From Cryobacterium sp. CG_9.6 (GTDB taxonomy: Bacteria; Actinomycetota; Actinomycetes; Actinomycetales; Microbacteriaceae), in contig NZ_JARXUZ010000001.1 of NCBI RefSeq assembly GCF_029893365.1, forward strand, positions 620,001 through 684,000: 64,000 nucleotides of DNA, read 5' to 3'. The position numbers were made by a program, and so were the translations under genes. Below are positions 26,716-34,173 of this stretch, one piece after another (positions within the stretch are counted from its first letter, which is position 1; every line of letters begins with the position of its first letter). Under the pieces are notes generated by a model. The model saw nothing but the letters and a program-made list of their open reading frames with translations, was not told the origin of the DNA and made no database searches.

Positions 26716-27552
26716 ATGCATAAGTCCCTCAAGATTGGCCTGACGGCCGGAGCCCTTGGCGCTCTCGTCGCCCTCGGCGGTATCGCACCCGCACAGGCGG
26801 CCGAAGGCGATGCTCAGCTGTCCGTCTTTCATGGCGTTCCCGGACTCACCGTCGACGTTTATGTCAACGACGCGCTGACCCTCGACAACTTCGCCCCCGG
26901 CGACCTTGCCGGCCCGCTCGCACTTGCCCCCGGCACCTACACGGTCGCCATCACGGCCGCGGATGCGGCTGATTCCAGCGCACCCGTTATCGGACCGGTT
27001 GATCTGCCCCTCGAGGCCGGCAAGAACTACACTGCCGTTGCTCACCTCAAGGCAGATGGCACCCCCACCGCCACGCTGTTCACCAACGACATCTCGCAGC
27101 TTGCTGCCGGTGAGGGCCGCTTGACGGTTCGCCACGTTGCAGCTGCTCCCGCGGTTGATATTCTGGCCAACGGCGCTGCCGCGATCACGAACCTCGAGAA
27201 CCCGGCCGAGTCCGTACTCGTGCTTCCTGCCGGAACCATCTCGGCCGCTGTCGCCGCCACCGGAACGACTGACCCGGTGATTGGCCCGGCAGACGTGAAC
27301 GTTGCCGAGGGCACGAACACGATCGTGTACGCGTGGGGTAGCCTCACCGACACGAACCTCGCCCTGGGCGTGCAGACGATCGACGGACTCCACTCCAACC
27401 CCGACAGCATCAACGCCGGTGGAGCTGGCCTGGCCGCAACGAACGCACCGAGTGAGACCACCGGACTCTGGGTCGGTGGCTTCGCAGCACTGCTCATGGG
27501 CCTTGTTGCCGCATCGGTGATCGGCATGCGCCGCGTTGCCGCGCGTCGCTAG
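26716..27552 (+). CDS. DUF4397 cell-surface protein
   Basis: A 278-aa exported protein. ATG 26716 is preceded by AGGAGG. The signal peptide ends near AQA|AEGDA. It contains two DUF4397 repeats of about 100 residues: the first opens AQLSVFHGVPGLTVDVYVND and the second opens GRLTVRHVAAAPAVDILANG. A C-terminal membrane helix with an RRVAARR tail follows (about 250-278). This is the layout of a wall-sorted protein, but no LPXTG is visible; the residues before the helix read NAPSETTG. The class F sortase 16 bp downstream is its likely partner. Confidence 0.88.
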   Translation: MHKSLKIGLTAGALGALVALGGIAPAQAAEGDAQLSVFHGVPGLTVDVYVNDALTLDNFAPGDLAGPLALAPGTYTVAITAADAADSSAPVIGPVDLPLEAGKNYTAVAHLKADGTPTATLFTNDISQLAAGEGRLTVRHVAAAPAVDILANGAAAITNLENPAESVLVLPAGTISAAVAATGTTDPVIGPADVNVAEGTNTIVYAWGSLTDTNLALGVQTIDGLHSNPDSINAGGAGLAATNAPSETTGLWVGGFAALLMGLVAASVIGMRRVAARR

Positions 27553-27567
27553 TTAGGACCGCACATT

Positions 27568-28215
27568 ATGAGAGCCACAGCGGGCACTGTCACAGCGCTC
27601 GCTGTGGCTCTTGTCTTGCTCACCGGGTGTGCCGCGACCTCCACGGAGGCCTCGGTCGCGCCCGCCACCACCGCAGCACCCAGCGTTGCTCCTGCACCGC
27701 CTCCCACCGCCGCAGTTGATGTCCCGAGGGTCTCATCTGCCCTGAGCGCGGCCCCGGACCTCGAGTCGCTGAGTCCGCAACGTATCCGAGTGGATTCGCT
27801 CGGCATCGATATGGCCATTGAACCTGTTGGCTTGGCCGCGGCCGGTGATATGGCTCTTCCCAAGAACCCCGACGTGGCCGCCTGGTATCGTTTTGGACCC
27901 GTTCCCAGCAGTGCGACCGGTGCCACGGTTATTGCCGCCCACGTTGACGCCCTCGTGTACGGACTGGGTCCGTTTGCCAAGCTCGCCGAGGCGCCGGCCG
28001 GTACCGAGATTGTGGTGACCACGACCGACGGTACAGAACACCGCTACGCCATCGACGCCACCGAAACGATGCCGAAGGGGGACGTACCGTGGGGAACGGT
28101 CTTTGATCGCGACGGTCCGTCCCGGCTCACGCTGGTCACCTGTGGCGGCGAATTCGACTACGAAAACCTTCGTTACTCGTCGAACGTCATTGTCTCGGCG
28201 CAGTCCATTCCGTGA
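27568..28215 (+). CDS. Class F sortase with a predicted lipobox
   Basis: Sortase transpeptidase, 215 aa. The catalytic residues are His125 (AAHVDALV), Cys192 (LTLVTCGG) and Arg202 (ENLRYSSN). The N terminus ends in LLTGC, so residue 21 would be lipidated. Class F sortases are usually held by a transmembrane helix instead. A Pro/Ala linker (about 25-60) separates the anchor from the barrel. It lies directly after the DUF4397 protein, which suggests a dedicated enzyme-substrate pair. Confidence 0.88.
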   Translation: MRATAGTVTALAVALVLLTGCAATSTEASVAPATTAAPSVAPAPPPTAAVDVPRVSSALSAAPDLESLSPQRIRVDSLGIDMAIEPVGLAAAGDMALPKNPDVAAWYRFGPVPSSATGATVIAAHVDALVYGLGPFAKLAEAPAGTEIVVTTTDGTEHRYAIDATETMPKGDVPWGTVFDRDGPSRLTLVTCGGEFDYENLRYSSNVIVSAQSIP

Positions 28216-28338
28216 GTGAAAACCATCATGCCCTCGCGTCGCTATGCTGTAGGTAAAGGTGGTCGAGGCCAGCTCTCCGGCGGACTCGAGACGCACGACC
28301 TTCCAAGGCATTCACCAACGGGGGGACACCGAGACGAC

Positions 28339-28899
28339 GTGGTAGCACTCCCCAACGAAGATGACCACGCCCGCCTCGCTGAAGCGTTCAAGGCGGGTGA
28401 CGAGCACGCACTCGCTGAGGCCTATGCCCGATGGTCATCTCTCGTCTACACGATTGCCGTGCGCTCCCTGGGCGATCCGACCGAAGCCGAGGACGTCACA
28501 CAGAAGGTGTTCTTAGCCGCATGGCGTGGACGTGACTCCTTTGAACCGACACGATCGCGACTGCCGGCCTGGTTGGTGGGAATCACCCGGCACACGGTAG
28601 CGGATGCCCATGAGGCTCGCTCCCGCCGCAGGCGGGTGGAGGAAGCCGTGATCTTTGAGCGCGAACTTGTTCAAGCCGATGAGTCGGCGGACGTCGCCGA
28701 TCGTGTGATGATGAGTGAGGAACTTCAACGGCTTGAGGCCATACCCCAACAGGTTATGCAGCTCGCCTTCTATGAGGACCTCACCCACACCCAGATTGCC
28801 GATAATCTCGGCATGCCCTTGGGCACCGTAAAGAGTCATATCCGTCGGAGCCTCACCCGGCTACGCACCAGATTGGAGGCGAATGATGACGCACATTGA
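28339..28899 (+). CDS. ECF sigma factor
   Basis: A 186-aa RNA polymerase sigma factor (SigK/SigJ-like group of actinobacteria). Region 2 shows YTIAVRSLGDPTEAEDVTQK and FLAAWRGRDSF. Region 4 shows PQQVMQLAFYEDLTHTQIAD and MPLGTVKSHIRRSLTRLR. GTG 28339 is placed where similarity to sigma factors begins; the ORF extends to 28216 but the extension has no family features. It is overlapped by the anti-sigma gene, so their levels are coupled, and it probably drives the surface cassette upstream. Confidence 0.88.
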   Translation: MVALPNEDDHARLAEAFKAGDEHALAEAYARWSSLVYTIAVRSLGDPTEAEDVTQKVFLAAWRGRDSFEPTRSRLPAWLVGITRHTVADAHEARSRRRRVEEAVIFERELVQADESADVADRVMMSEELQRLEAIPQQVMQLAFYEDLTHTQIADNLGMPLGTVKSHIRRSLTRLRTRLEANDDAH

Positions 28900-29692
28900 C
28901 CGAGACCATCTCGCCCTGATCGCCATGGCGGATTTCGACCTCACCGAGTCTGAGCGTCAGCACACGGCGGCATGCCACGAGTGCGCGTTGGATCTCATCT
29001 CTCTTCAGCACATCGTGGCGGTCGGTCGATCCGCCCGCACGGTCGAGCTGGCGACCCCCCGCGATGAGGTGTGGACACGCATTCATTCCGAGCTCAGGCT
29101 CAGTGCAGAAACTGCAGCGACGCCGCGCATCGTCGACGACGTCACGGACGAGGGCGAGGAAGAAACGTCACCCCCGCCGATTATCTCTCTGGTTGCTCCG
29201 TCTGTCCCGGTCGCTGATTCGGACAACGTTTCTGATATTCGGTCGCGTACTCGTCGGCGGGTGTGGTTTCCCGTGGCGGTGGCTGCCGGCGTCATTGGTC
29301 TCGTGGCGGGACTCGGCGGCGGTCTGTGGTGGGATTCGCTGCAAACGTCCTCGGTTCCTGTCATCGCTGAAGCTCAACTAGAGCCCTTCCCCGGCTGGGA
29401 TGCCAGCGGTAGCGTTCAGGTTGAGAGGTCAGCCGACGGGCATCGGGACGTGGTGGTGAACCTCACCGCAGCGCCGGCGGGAGCGGAGCTGCGCGAGGTC
29501 TGGTTGATCAAAGCCGACGCATCCGCTCTGATCAGCATCGGGCTCCTCGATGGAGACAGCGGGCGGTTCAGTATTCCGGCTGCTGTGGACCTGGCGCAGT
29601 ACTCTCTCGTTGACGTGTCGGCGGAGCCTGACGATGGTAATCCGGCCCATTCCAGTGATTCCATCGTGCGTGGAGAACTGCACACCCTCTAA
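28886..29692 (+). CDS. Zinc-type anti-sigma factor (RskA-like)
   Basis: A 268-aa transmembrane regulator. The cytoplasmic N terminus carries the zinc anti-sigma motif His26-x3-Cys30-x2-Cys33. One membrane helix at about 130-150 follows a Pro/Ser linker, and the extracytoplasmic RskA-type domain begins PFPGWDASGSVQVERS. ATG 28886 is chosen over 28883 because GGAGG lies exactly 6 bases upstream. It overlaps the sigma gene by 14 bp. It should bind and silence the ECF factor until an envelope signal triggers release. Confidence 0.88.
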   Translation: MTHIDRDHLALIAMADFDLTESERQHTAACHECALDLISLQHIVAVGRSARTVELATPRDEVWTRIHSELRLSAETAATPRIVDDVTDEGEEETSPPPIISLVAPSVPVADSDNVSDIRSRTRRRVWFPVAVAAGVIGLVAGLGGGLWWDSLQTSSVPVIAEAQLEPFPGWDASGSVQVERSADGHRDVVVNLTAAPAGAELREVWLIKADASALISIGLLDGDSGRFSIPAAVDLAQYSLVDVSAEPDDGNPAHSSDSIVRGELHTL

Positions 29693-29698
29693 CGAGCA

Positions 29699-29730
29699 CG
29701 CCCGTACCGTTCTCTTGATCGGCACGGGCG
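29699..29730. terminator. Bidirectional hairpin between anti-sigma gene and hpaD
   Basis: CGCCCGTACCG and CGGCACGGGCG pair in 10 of 11 positions around a 10-base loop, in the 45-bp gap between two convergent genes. It probably terminates both transcripts. Confidence 0.65.
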
Positions 29731-29737
29731 GAGCGGT

Positions 29738-30820
29738 TTACAGTGTGTTGCCGAGCTTGAAGCCGGCGACGGTGTCGTCCTGGCGCGTGTAGGAGAAGCC
29801 GTCGGCGCCCACGGTCACGGCCATTTCGCTCGGCTCGTCGCGCGTGAGCACCGGTTGCGGGTTACCGTCCAGGTCGAGAACCAGCGACGCATCGGTGTAC
29901 CAACTGGGAACAACGGGGTTTCCCCACCAGTCGCGCCGCTGGTTGTCATGCACGTCCCAGGTGACCACGGGGTTGTCGGGATCGCCCGTGTAATAGTCCT
30001 GGGTGTAAATCTCGACGCGGTGGCCATCGGGATCGCGCAGATACAGGTAAAAGGCATTCGAGACACCGTGACGACCGGGTCCGCGTTCAATCAGGTCGCT
30101 CTTGCGGAGAGCCCCGAGCTTGTCGCAGATATAGATGATGTTGTGCTTTTCGTGCGTCGCGAACGCGATGTGATGCATGCGGGGGCCGTTGCCGCCGGTG
30201 AGGGCGGTATCGTGCACGGTGTCCTTGCGGCGGAGCCACGCGGCGTAGGTGACGCCGTCGGCATCCTGAATGTCTTCCGTCACCCGAAAGCCGAGGTCTT
30301 CGAGGTACTTACGGCCACGACCGACGTCTGGAGTGACCTGATTGAAATGGTCGAGGCGAACAAGGGCGCCAGGACCCTGCAAATCAAAACGCCACGACAA
30401 ACGTTCCACGTGGTCAACGGTGAAAAAGAACTCGTAGGGGAATCCGAGCGGGTCTTCAACGCGCACGCTGTCACCCACGCCCCGCACGAAACCGTCCGCT
30501 CGGCGCTCGGTGCGGCAGCCGAGCTCCTGGTAGTAGGCCTCGGCGAGGTCCACGTCTTCGGGGGTTCGCACGCGAAACGCCAGGGCGGCGACGGCGGCAA
30601 CCGGGCCCTGGCGCAGCACGAGGTTGTGATGGATGAATTCCTCAAAGCCGCGGAGGTAGATTTCGGTCTCGTTCTCCTCGGTGACAACGAGACCGAGAAT
30701 ATCCACGTAGAACTCGCGTGACCGGGCCAGATCGGTCACCACGATGACCATGTAGGCAGAGCGCAAAATATCGGGTGGGGTGGCGGTGGGCGTAGGAATC
30801 GGGTTGGTCACGTGAGTCAT
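29738..30820 (-). CDS. hpaD: 3,4-Dihydroxyphenylacetate (homoprotocatechuate) 2,3-dioxygenase
   Basis: Extradiol ring-cleavage enzyme, 360 aa, of the vicinal-oxygen-chelate type best known from Brevibacterium and Arthrobacter. Fe/Mn ligands lie in RLDHFNQ, PRMHHIAFA and RVEIYTQDY. The long C-terminal extension with DNQRRDWWGNPVVPSWY is characteristic of this dioxygenase and distinguishes it from catechol 2,3-dioxygenases. It opens homoprotocatechuate to 5-carboxymethyl-2-hydroxymuconate semialdehyde, the substrate of the adjacent HpaE. It is the last gene of a five-gene minus-strand run. Confidence 0.94.
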   Translation of the reverse strand: MTHVTNPIPTPTATPPDILRSAYMVIVVTDLARSREFYVDILGLVVTEENETEIYLRGFEEFIHHNLVLRQGPVAAVAALAFRVRTPEDVDLAEAYYQELGCRTERRADGFVRGVGDSVRVEDPLGFPYEFFFTVDHVERLSWRFDLQGPGALVRLDHFNQVTPDVGRGRKYLEDLGFRVTEDIQDADGVTYAAWLRRKDTVHDTALTGGNGPRMHHIAFATHEKHNIIYICDKLGALRKSDLIERGPGRHGVSNAFYLYLRDPDGHRVEIYTQDYYTGDPDNPVVTWDVHDNQRRDWWGNPVVPSWYTDASLVLDLDGNPQPVLTRDEPSEMAVTVGADGFSYTRQDDTVAGFKLGNTL

Positions 30821-30865
30821 GAGATTCTCCTCGGTGAGATTCAGAAACGGGGACGTTGGGGTGCT

Positions 30866-32362
30866 CTAGAGAGCGCCGAAGTGGGGGGTGTGCACCGGCG
30901 CAAGGGTGATGTGGACGGCCTGTTGATCGGTGTAAAAGTCCAGGGAACGGTAGCCACCCTCGTGGCCGAGCCCGCTGGCTTTGACTCCGCCGAACGGAGT
31001 GCGCAGGTCACGCACGTTGTGCGAGTTGAGCCACACCATCCCTGCGTCCACGGACTGCGCGAAGGTATGCGCACGTTCAAGATTGCTGGTCCAAATGTAG
31101 GCCGCAAGACCGTACTTGACGCCGTTCGCCAGCTCGAGTGCCTCCTCGTCGGTGTCGAAGGGGGTGATCGCCACGACCGGTCCGAAGATTTCCTCCTGAA
31201 AGATGCGTGCTGTCGGAGCGACATCAGCAAACACCGTCGGAGACACATAATTGCCCTCGGGCAGGTCGGCGGGGCGGCCTCCACCAGCCAGGAGACGGCC
31301 TTCGGTCTTGCCGATCTCCACGTAGCTCATCACCTTGGCATAGTGCTCCGGGTGCACGAGTGCACCCACCTCGGTGGCTGGGTCGTGCGGATCGCCCACC
31401 ACGATACGCTCGGCTCGGGCGGCGTAGCGCGCGCAGAAGTCGTCGTACACCGACCGCTCCACCAGAATGCGACTCGATGCGGTGCAGCGTTCGCCATTAA
31501 GCGAAAACACTGCGAACAGGGTCGAGTCGATGGCGGCCTCGATGTCGGCGTCGGCAAAGATGACGGCCGGTGACTTGCCACCGAGCTCCATCGACATGCC
31601 CTTGAGATTCGCAGCGCAGTTGCGGTAAATGGTCTGGCCGGTGGTCGTTTCGCCGGTGAAGGAGATGAGGGGGACATCCGGATGCTTGACCAGCGCGTCA
31701 CCCGCTTCCTCACCGATGCCGTTGACTAGGTTGAAGACCCCCTCGGGAACACCGGCGGTGCGAAAGATCTCGGCCCAGAGGCTCGCCGAGAGCGGTGTGA
31801 ACTCGGCGGGCTTGAGCACCACGGTGCAGCCGGACGCCAGTGCGGGCGCCAGCTTCCAGCTTTCGAGCATGAACGGGGTGTTCCACGGGGTGATCAGTCC
31901 CGCCACGCCGACCGGTTTACGGTTCACGTAGTTGAGCTGTCGACCGGGCACCTTGTAGGTGTCGTCGGACTGCGCCACGATCAGATCCGCGAAAAACCGA
32001 AAGTTCTCGGCCGCACGCTGTGCTTGACCAAACGCCTGCGTGATCGGCAGGCCGGTATCGAAGGTCTCCAGTTCGGCCAGTCGGGAATCCTGCGCCTCCA
32101 CGGCGTCGGCGATGCGATGCAGCACGCGGGCTCGGGCGCGGGGGAGCATTCTGGGCCACGGTCCGGTGTCAAAAGCCGTCTTCGCCGCCGCGACGGCACG
32201 ATCGATGTCGGCCTGCTGACCGGCCGCCGCCGTGGCGTAGGTCTGGTTCGACACCGGGTCGAGCACGTCGAAGGTCTCCCCGTTCACACTGTCCACGAAC
32301 TGGCCGCCGATGAAGTGTTGAATATGGGTGGGCAGGTTCTGTGGGACGTGCAGCGTACTCAT
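30866..32362 (-). CDS. hpaE: 5-Carboxymethyl-2-hydroxymuconate semialdehyde dehydrogenase
   Basis: Aldehyde dehydrogenase, 498 aa, oxidising the ring-cleavage product of HpaD with NAD. It has PWNTPFMLESWKLAPALA, the catalytic Glu in SMELGGKSPAVIF, the catalytic Cys in LNGERCTASSRIL, and GGVKASGLGHEGG near the end. ATG 32362 is taken as the start because it overlaps the aldolase stop by 4 bp; the ORF extends further but the extra residues are antecedent coding sequence in another frame. Assignment to HpaE rests on position next to hpaD. Confidence 0.92.
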   Translation of the reverse strand: MSTLHVPQNLPTHIQHFIGGQFVDSVNGETFDVLDPVSNQTYATAAAGQQADIDRAVAAAKTAFDTGPWPRMLPRARARVLHRIADAVEAQDSRLAELETFDTGLPITQAFGQAQRAAENFRFFADLIVAQSDDTYKVPGRQLNYVNRKPVGVAGLITPWNTPFMLESWKLAPALASGCTVVLKPAEFTPLSASLWAEIFRTAGVPEGVFNLVNGIGEEAGDALVKHPDVPLISFTGETTTGQTIYRNCAANLKGMSMELGGKSPAVIFADADIEAAIDSTLFAVFSLNGERCTASSRILVERSVYDDFCARYAARAERIVVGDPHDPATEVGALVHPEHYAKVMSYVEIGKTEGRLLAGGGRPADLPEGNYVSPTVFADVAPTARIFQEEIFGPVVAITPFDTDEEALELANGVKYGLAAYIWTSNLERAHTFAQSVDAGMVWLNSHNVRDLRTPFGGVKASGLGHEGGYRSLDFYTDQQAVHITLAPVHTPHFGAL

Positions 32363-33315
32363 CTGAGCGGCCCGGTCTCGGTGAAGGAGAACCCGGCGCT
32401 GGAGGTGAGATAGTGCGATCCGGCAGCCATAAGAATGCGAACCTTGGCGAGCCCACCCGGCGTGAGCTCGATGAGGGGCGGCCGCACGAAGGCACTCGCA
32501 ATCAGTCCCTGTTGAGCCATCACCCATTTGCCCGGTGCCGGGTTTGTCTCGACAAAGAGTAGGTCCACGAGCGGGTGCAGACCGTAGTGAATGGTTCGAG
32601 CGCGATCAAGGTCACCCGACTCCCACGCCTCAAACATCTCGGCCACGGCGGCCGGTGCAATGTTGGAGGTTGCGCTCACAAAACCCGCACCACCGAGGGC
32701 CATCAGCGGCAGGCAGAGCAGCTCGAGGCCGCTCCACACCATGAGTTCGGGCCCGCAGAGCTGCAGCACACGTGAGAAGTGCTCGAAGTCCTTGGTGGTT
32801 TCTTTGACGCCGATGAAGTTGTCGAAGTCACGGTAGAGACGGGACACGGTCTCGGGCGCGATGTCGACGGCCGTGCGGCTCGGTACGTTGTAGGCCACGA
32901 TCGGCAGGTCGGGGAACTCCTCGCAGACGGTTTTGTACCAGACGTACAGCGCCTCCTGCGTGGGGCGGGCGTAGTACGGCGTGATGATGAGCGCGGCGTC
33001 GATTCCGGCGTCACGGCCCGCTGCCGTGAGTTCGAGAGTCTCGTCGAGTTTGGTCGACCCGGTTCCGGCCATGAAGTGCACCCGGTCATTGTTGGCTGCA
33101 GCGACGGTGCGAATGGCCTCGGCCCGCTCAGTGATGGTTTGTGAGCTCGGTTCTCCCGTCGATCCCCCAATCGACAACCCGTGAGACCCGGATGCGATCT
33201 GCCAATTCACCAGATTGGTCAGACCCGCGTGGTCCACGGCTCCGTCCGCGGTGAACGGGGTCATCAGGGCGGCGATGGATCCGCGAATCTGGCTCGGGCT
33301 GCTGCGAAACCTCAT
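32359..33315 (-). CDS. DapA-family (class I) pyruvate-type aldolase
   Basis: A 318-aa N-acetylneuraminate lyase/dihydrodipicolinate synthase-family enzyme. Key residues: GGSTGEPSS (carboxylate-binding loop), YNVPSRTAVD with the catalytic Tyr, and IGVKETTKD with the Schiff-base Lys. It is not expected to be the lysine-pathway DapA, because it sits in the homoprotocatechuate cluster and is coupled to hpaE. A role as aldolase splitting a 2-oxo acid into pyruvate and succinic semialdehyde (or a decarboxylating/dehydrating variant) is inferred. Confidence 0.85.
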   Translation of the reverse strand: MRFRSSPSQIRGSIAALMTPFTADGAVDHAGLTNLVNWQIASGSHGLSIGGSTGEPSSQTITERAEAIRTVAAANNDRVHFMAGTGSTKLDETLELTAAGRDAGIDAALIITPYYARPTQEALYVWYKTVCEEFPDLPIVAYNVPSRTAVDIAPETVSRLYRDFDNFIGVKETTKDFEHFSRVLQLCGPELMVWSGLELLCLPLMALGGAGFVSATSNIAPAAVAEMFEAWESGDLDRARTIHYGLHPLVDLLFVETNPAPGKWVMAQQGLIASAFVRPPLIELTPGGLAKVRILMAAGSHYLTSSAGFSFTETGPLR

Positions 33316-33360
33316 GATGTGGTCCTTCCGGTGTGGTGGCTGTGGTGGGTGTGGTGGTGG

Positions 33361-33457
33361 GTTGCGAGTTCAGGAGATCGGGGCGGGGGCATCCGCTCTG
33401 CCGCATGCTTACGGGGGTGTTGCAGAGCCGTGGCCGCGGATCTCCTGAAGTAGCGAC
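33361..33457. repeat. Dispersed ~100-bp inverted-end element, copy A
   Basis: A 97-bp element. The left end GTTGCGAGTTCAGGAGATC (33361-33379) and the right end GATCTCCTGAAGTAGCGAC (33439-33457) are inverted repeats with 16 of 19 matches; the interior is GC-rich. It lies between the GntR stop and the DapA-family start, in a 159-bp gap. The same ends occur at 43491 and 59811. No coding potential. Confidence 0.85.
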
Positions 33458-33474
33458 AGAGGTGACGTGTCATG

Positions 33475-34173
33475 TCAGGTGTTGTCGGGCCGAGCGGGCT
33501 GCGGGTTACTCGCACGAGAGGCCAGGAAGGCCTCCAGGGTGGCCAGTCGGTGGTTTCGCGCGGCCAGCTCGATCTCAAGCGGCGAGGCACCCTGCTCGAT
33601 GAGGTCGAGCAGATGGCTGTGCTCGGCCACGGATTCCGCGGCGCGGCCGGGCACGAAACCGAACGTGGACTCTCGCAGCACCGTGAGCCGGTTCCAGCCC
33701 CGGTGCACGAGATCGAGAATATGCGGGTTGGGGCATGTGCTGTAGAGCTCGGCGTGGAACTCGCGATTGAGGGCGGTGAAGCGAATGGGGTCGAAGTGCG
33801 CGAGGGTCTCGGCGAGGTCGGCGTTGATGTGACGGGCGCGAGCGAGGGCATCCGCTGTGAGGAGGGGAGCGGAGAGAGCCGTGGCCGCACCCTCGAGGAG
33901 GCCGAGCGTTTGCATGGTGTGCTGGTATTCGATGGGGTCGAGCATGGCCACCTGGGCGCCCACGTTGCGCGTGAATGTCACCAGCCCCTCGGCTTCGAGG
34001 CGGCGGATGGCCTCCCGCACCGGCACGGGACTCATCGCGATTTCGCGTCCGATCTGGTCGAGCACGAGCCGGTAGCCGGGTCCGAACGTGCCCCCGTTAA
34101 TGCGGGTCTTGAGCCAGTCATAGGCGCGCTGCGCCTTGCCCACCGGCGGCGCGACTACTGTTTCGGCTGCCAT
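33475..34173 (-). CDS. GntR-family regulator (FCD/FadR subfamily)
   Basis: A 232-aa regulator. The winged helix at about 10-75 has LVLDQIGREIAMSPVPVREAIRRLEAEG. The all-helical FCD effector domain carries probable metal/carboxylate ligands in FHAELYS, EHSHLLDL and RNHRLATLE. It overlaps the upstream FAH-RraA gene by 19 bp and is therefore cotranscribed with the homoprotocatechuate genes it most likely represses. A palindrome at 35650-35667 within the operon promoter is a plausible target. Confidence 0.88.
   Translation of the reverse strand: MAAETVVAPPVGKAQRAYDWLKTRINGGTFGPGYRLVLDQIGREIAMSPVPVREAIRRLEAEGLVTFTRNVGAQVAMLDPIEYQHTMQTLGLLEGAATALSAPLLTADALARARHINADLAETLAHFDPIRFTALNREFHAELYSTCPNPHILDLVHRGWNRLTVLRESTFGFVPGRAAESVAEHSHLLDLIEQGASPLEIELAARNHRLATLEAFLASRASNPQPARPDNT

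Noticed and set aside
33325..33361. GTGG-rich simple repeat upstream of the DapA-family gene
   Set aside because: Low-complexity G/T run abutting repeat copy A; too short and irregular to call a separate element, though it could affect the ribosome site region.
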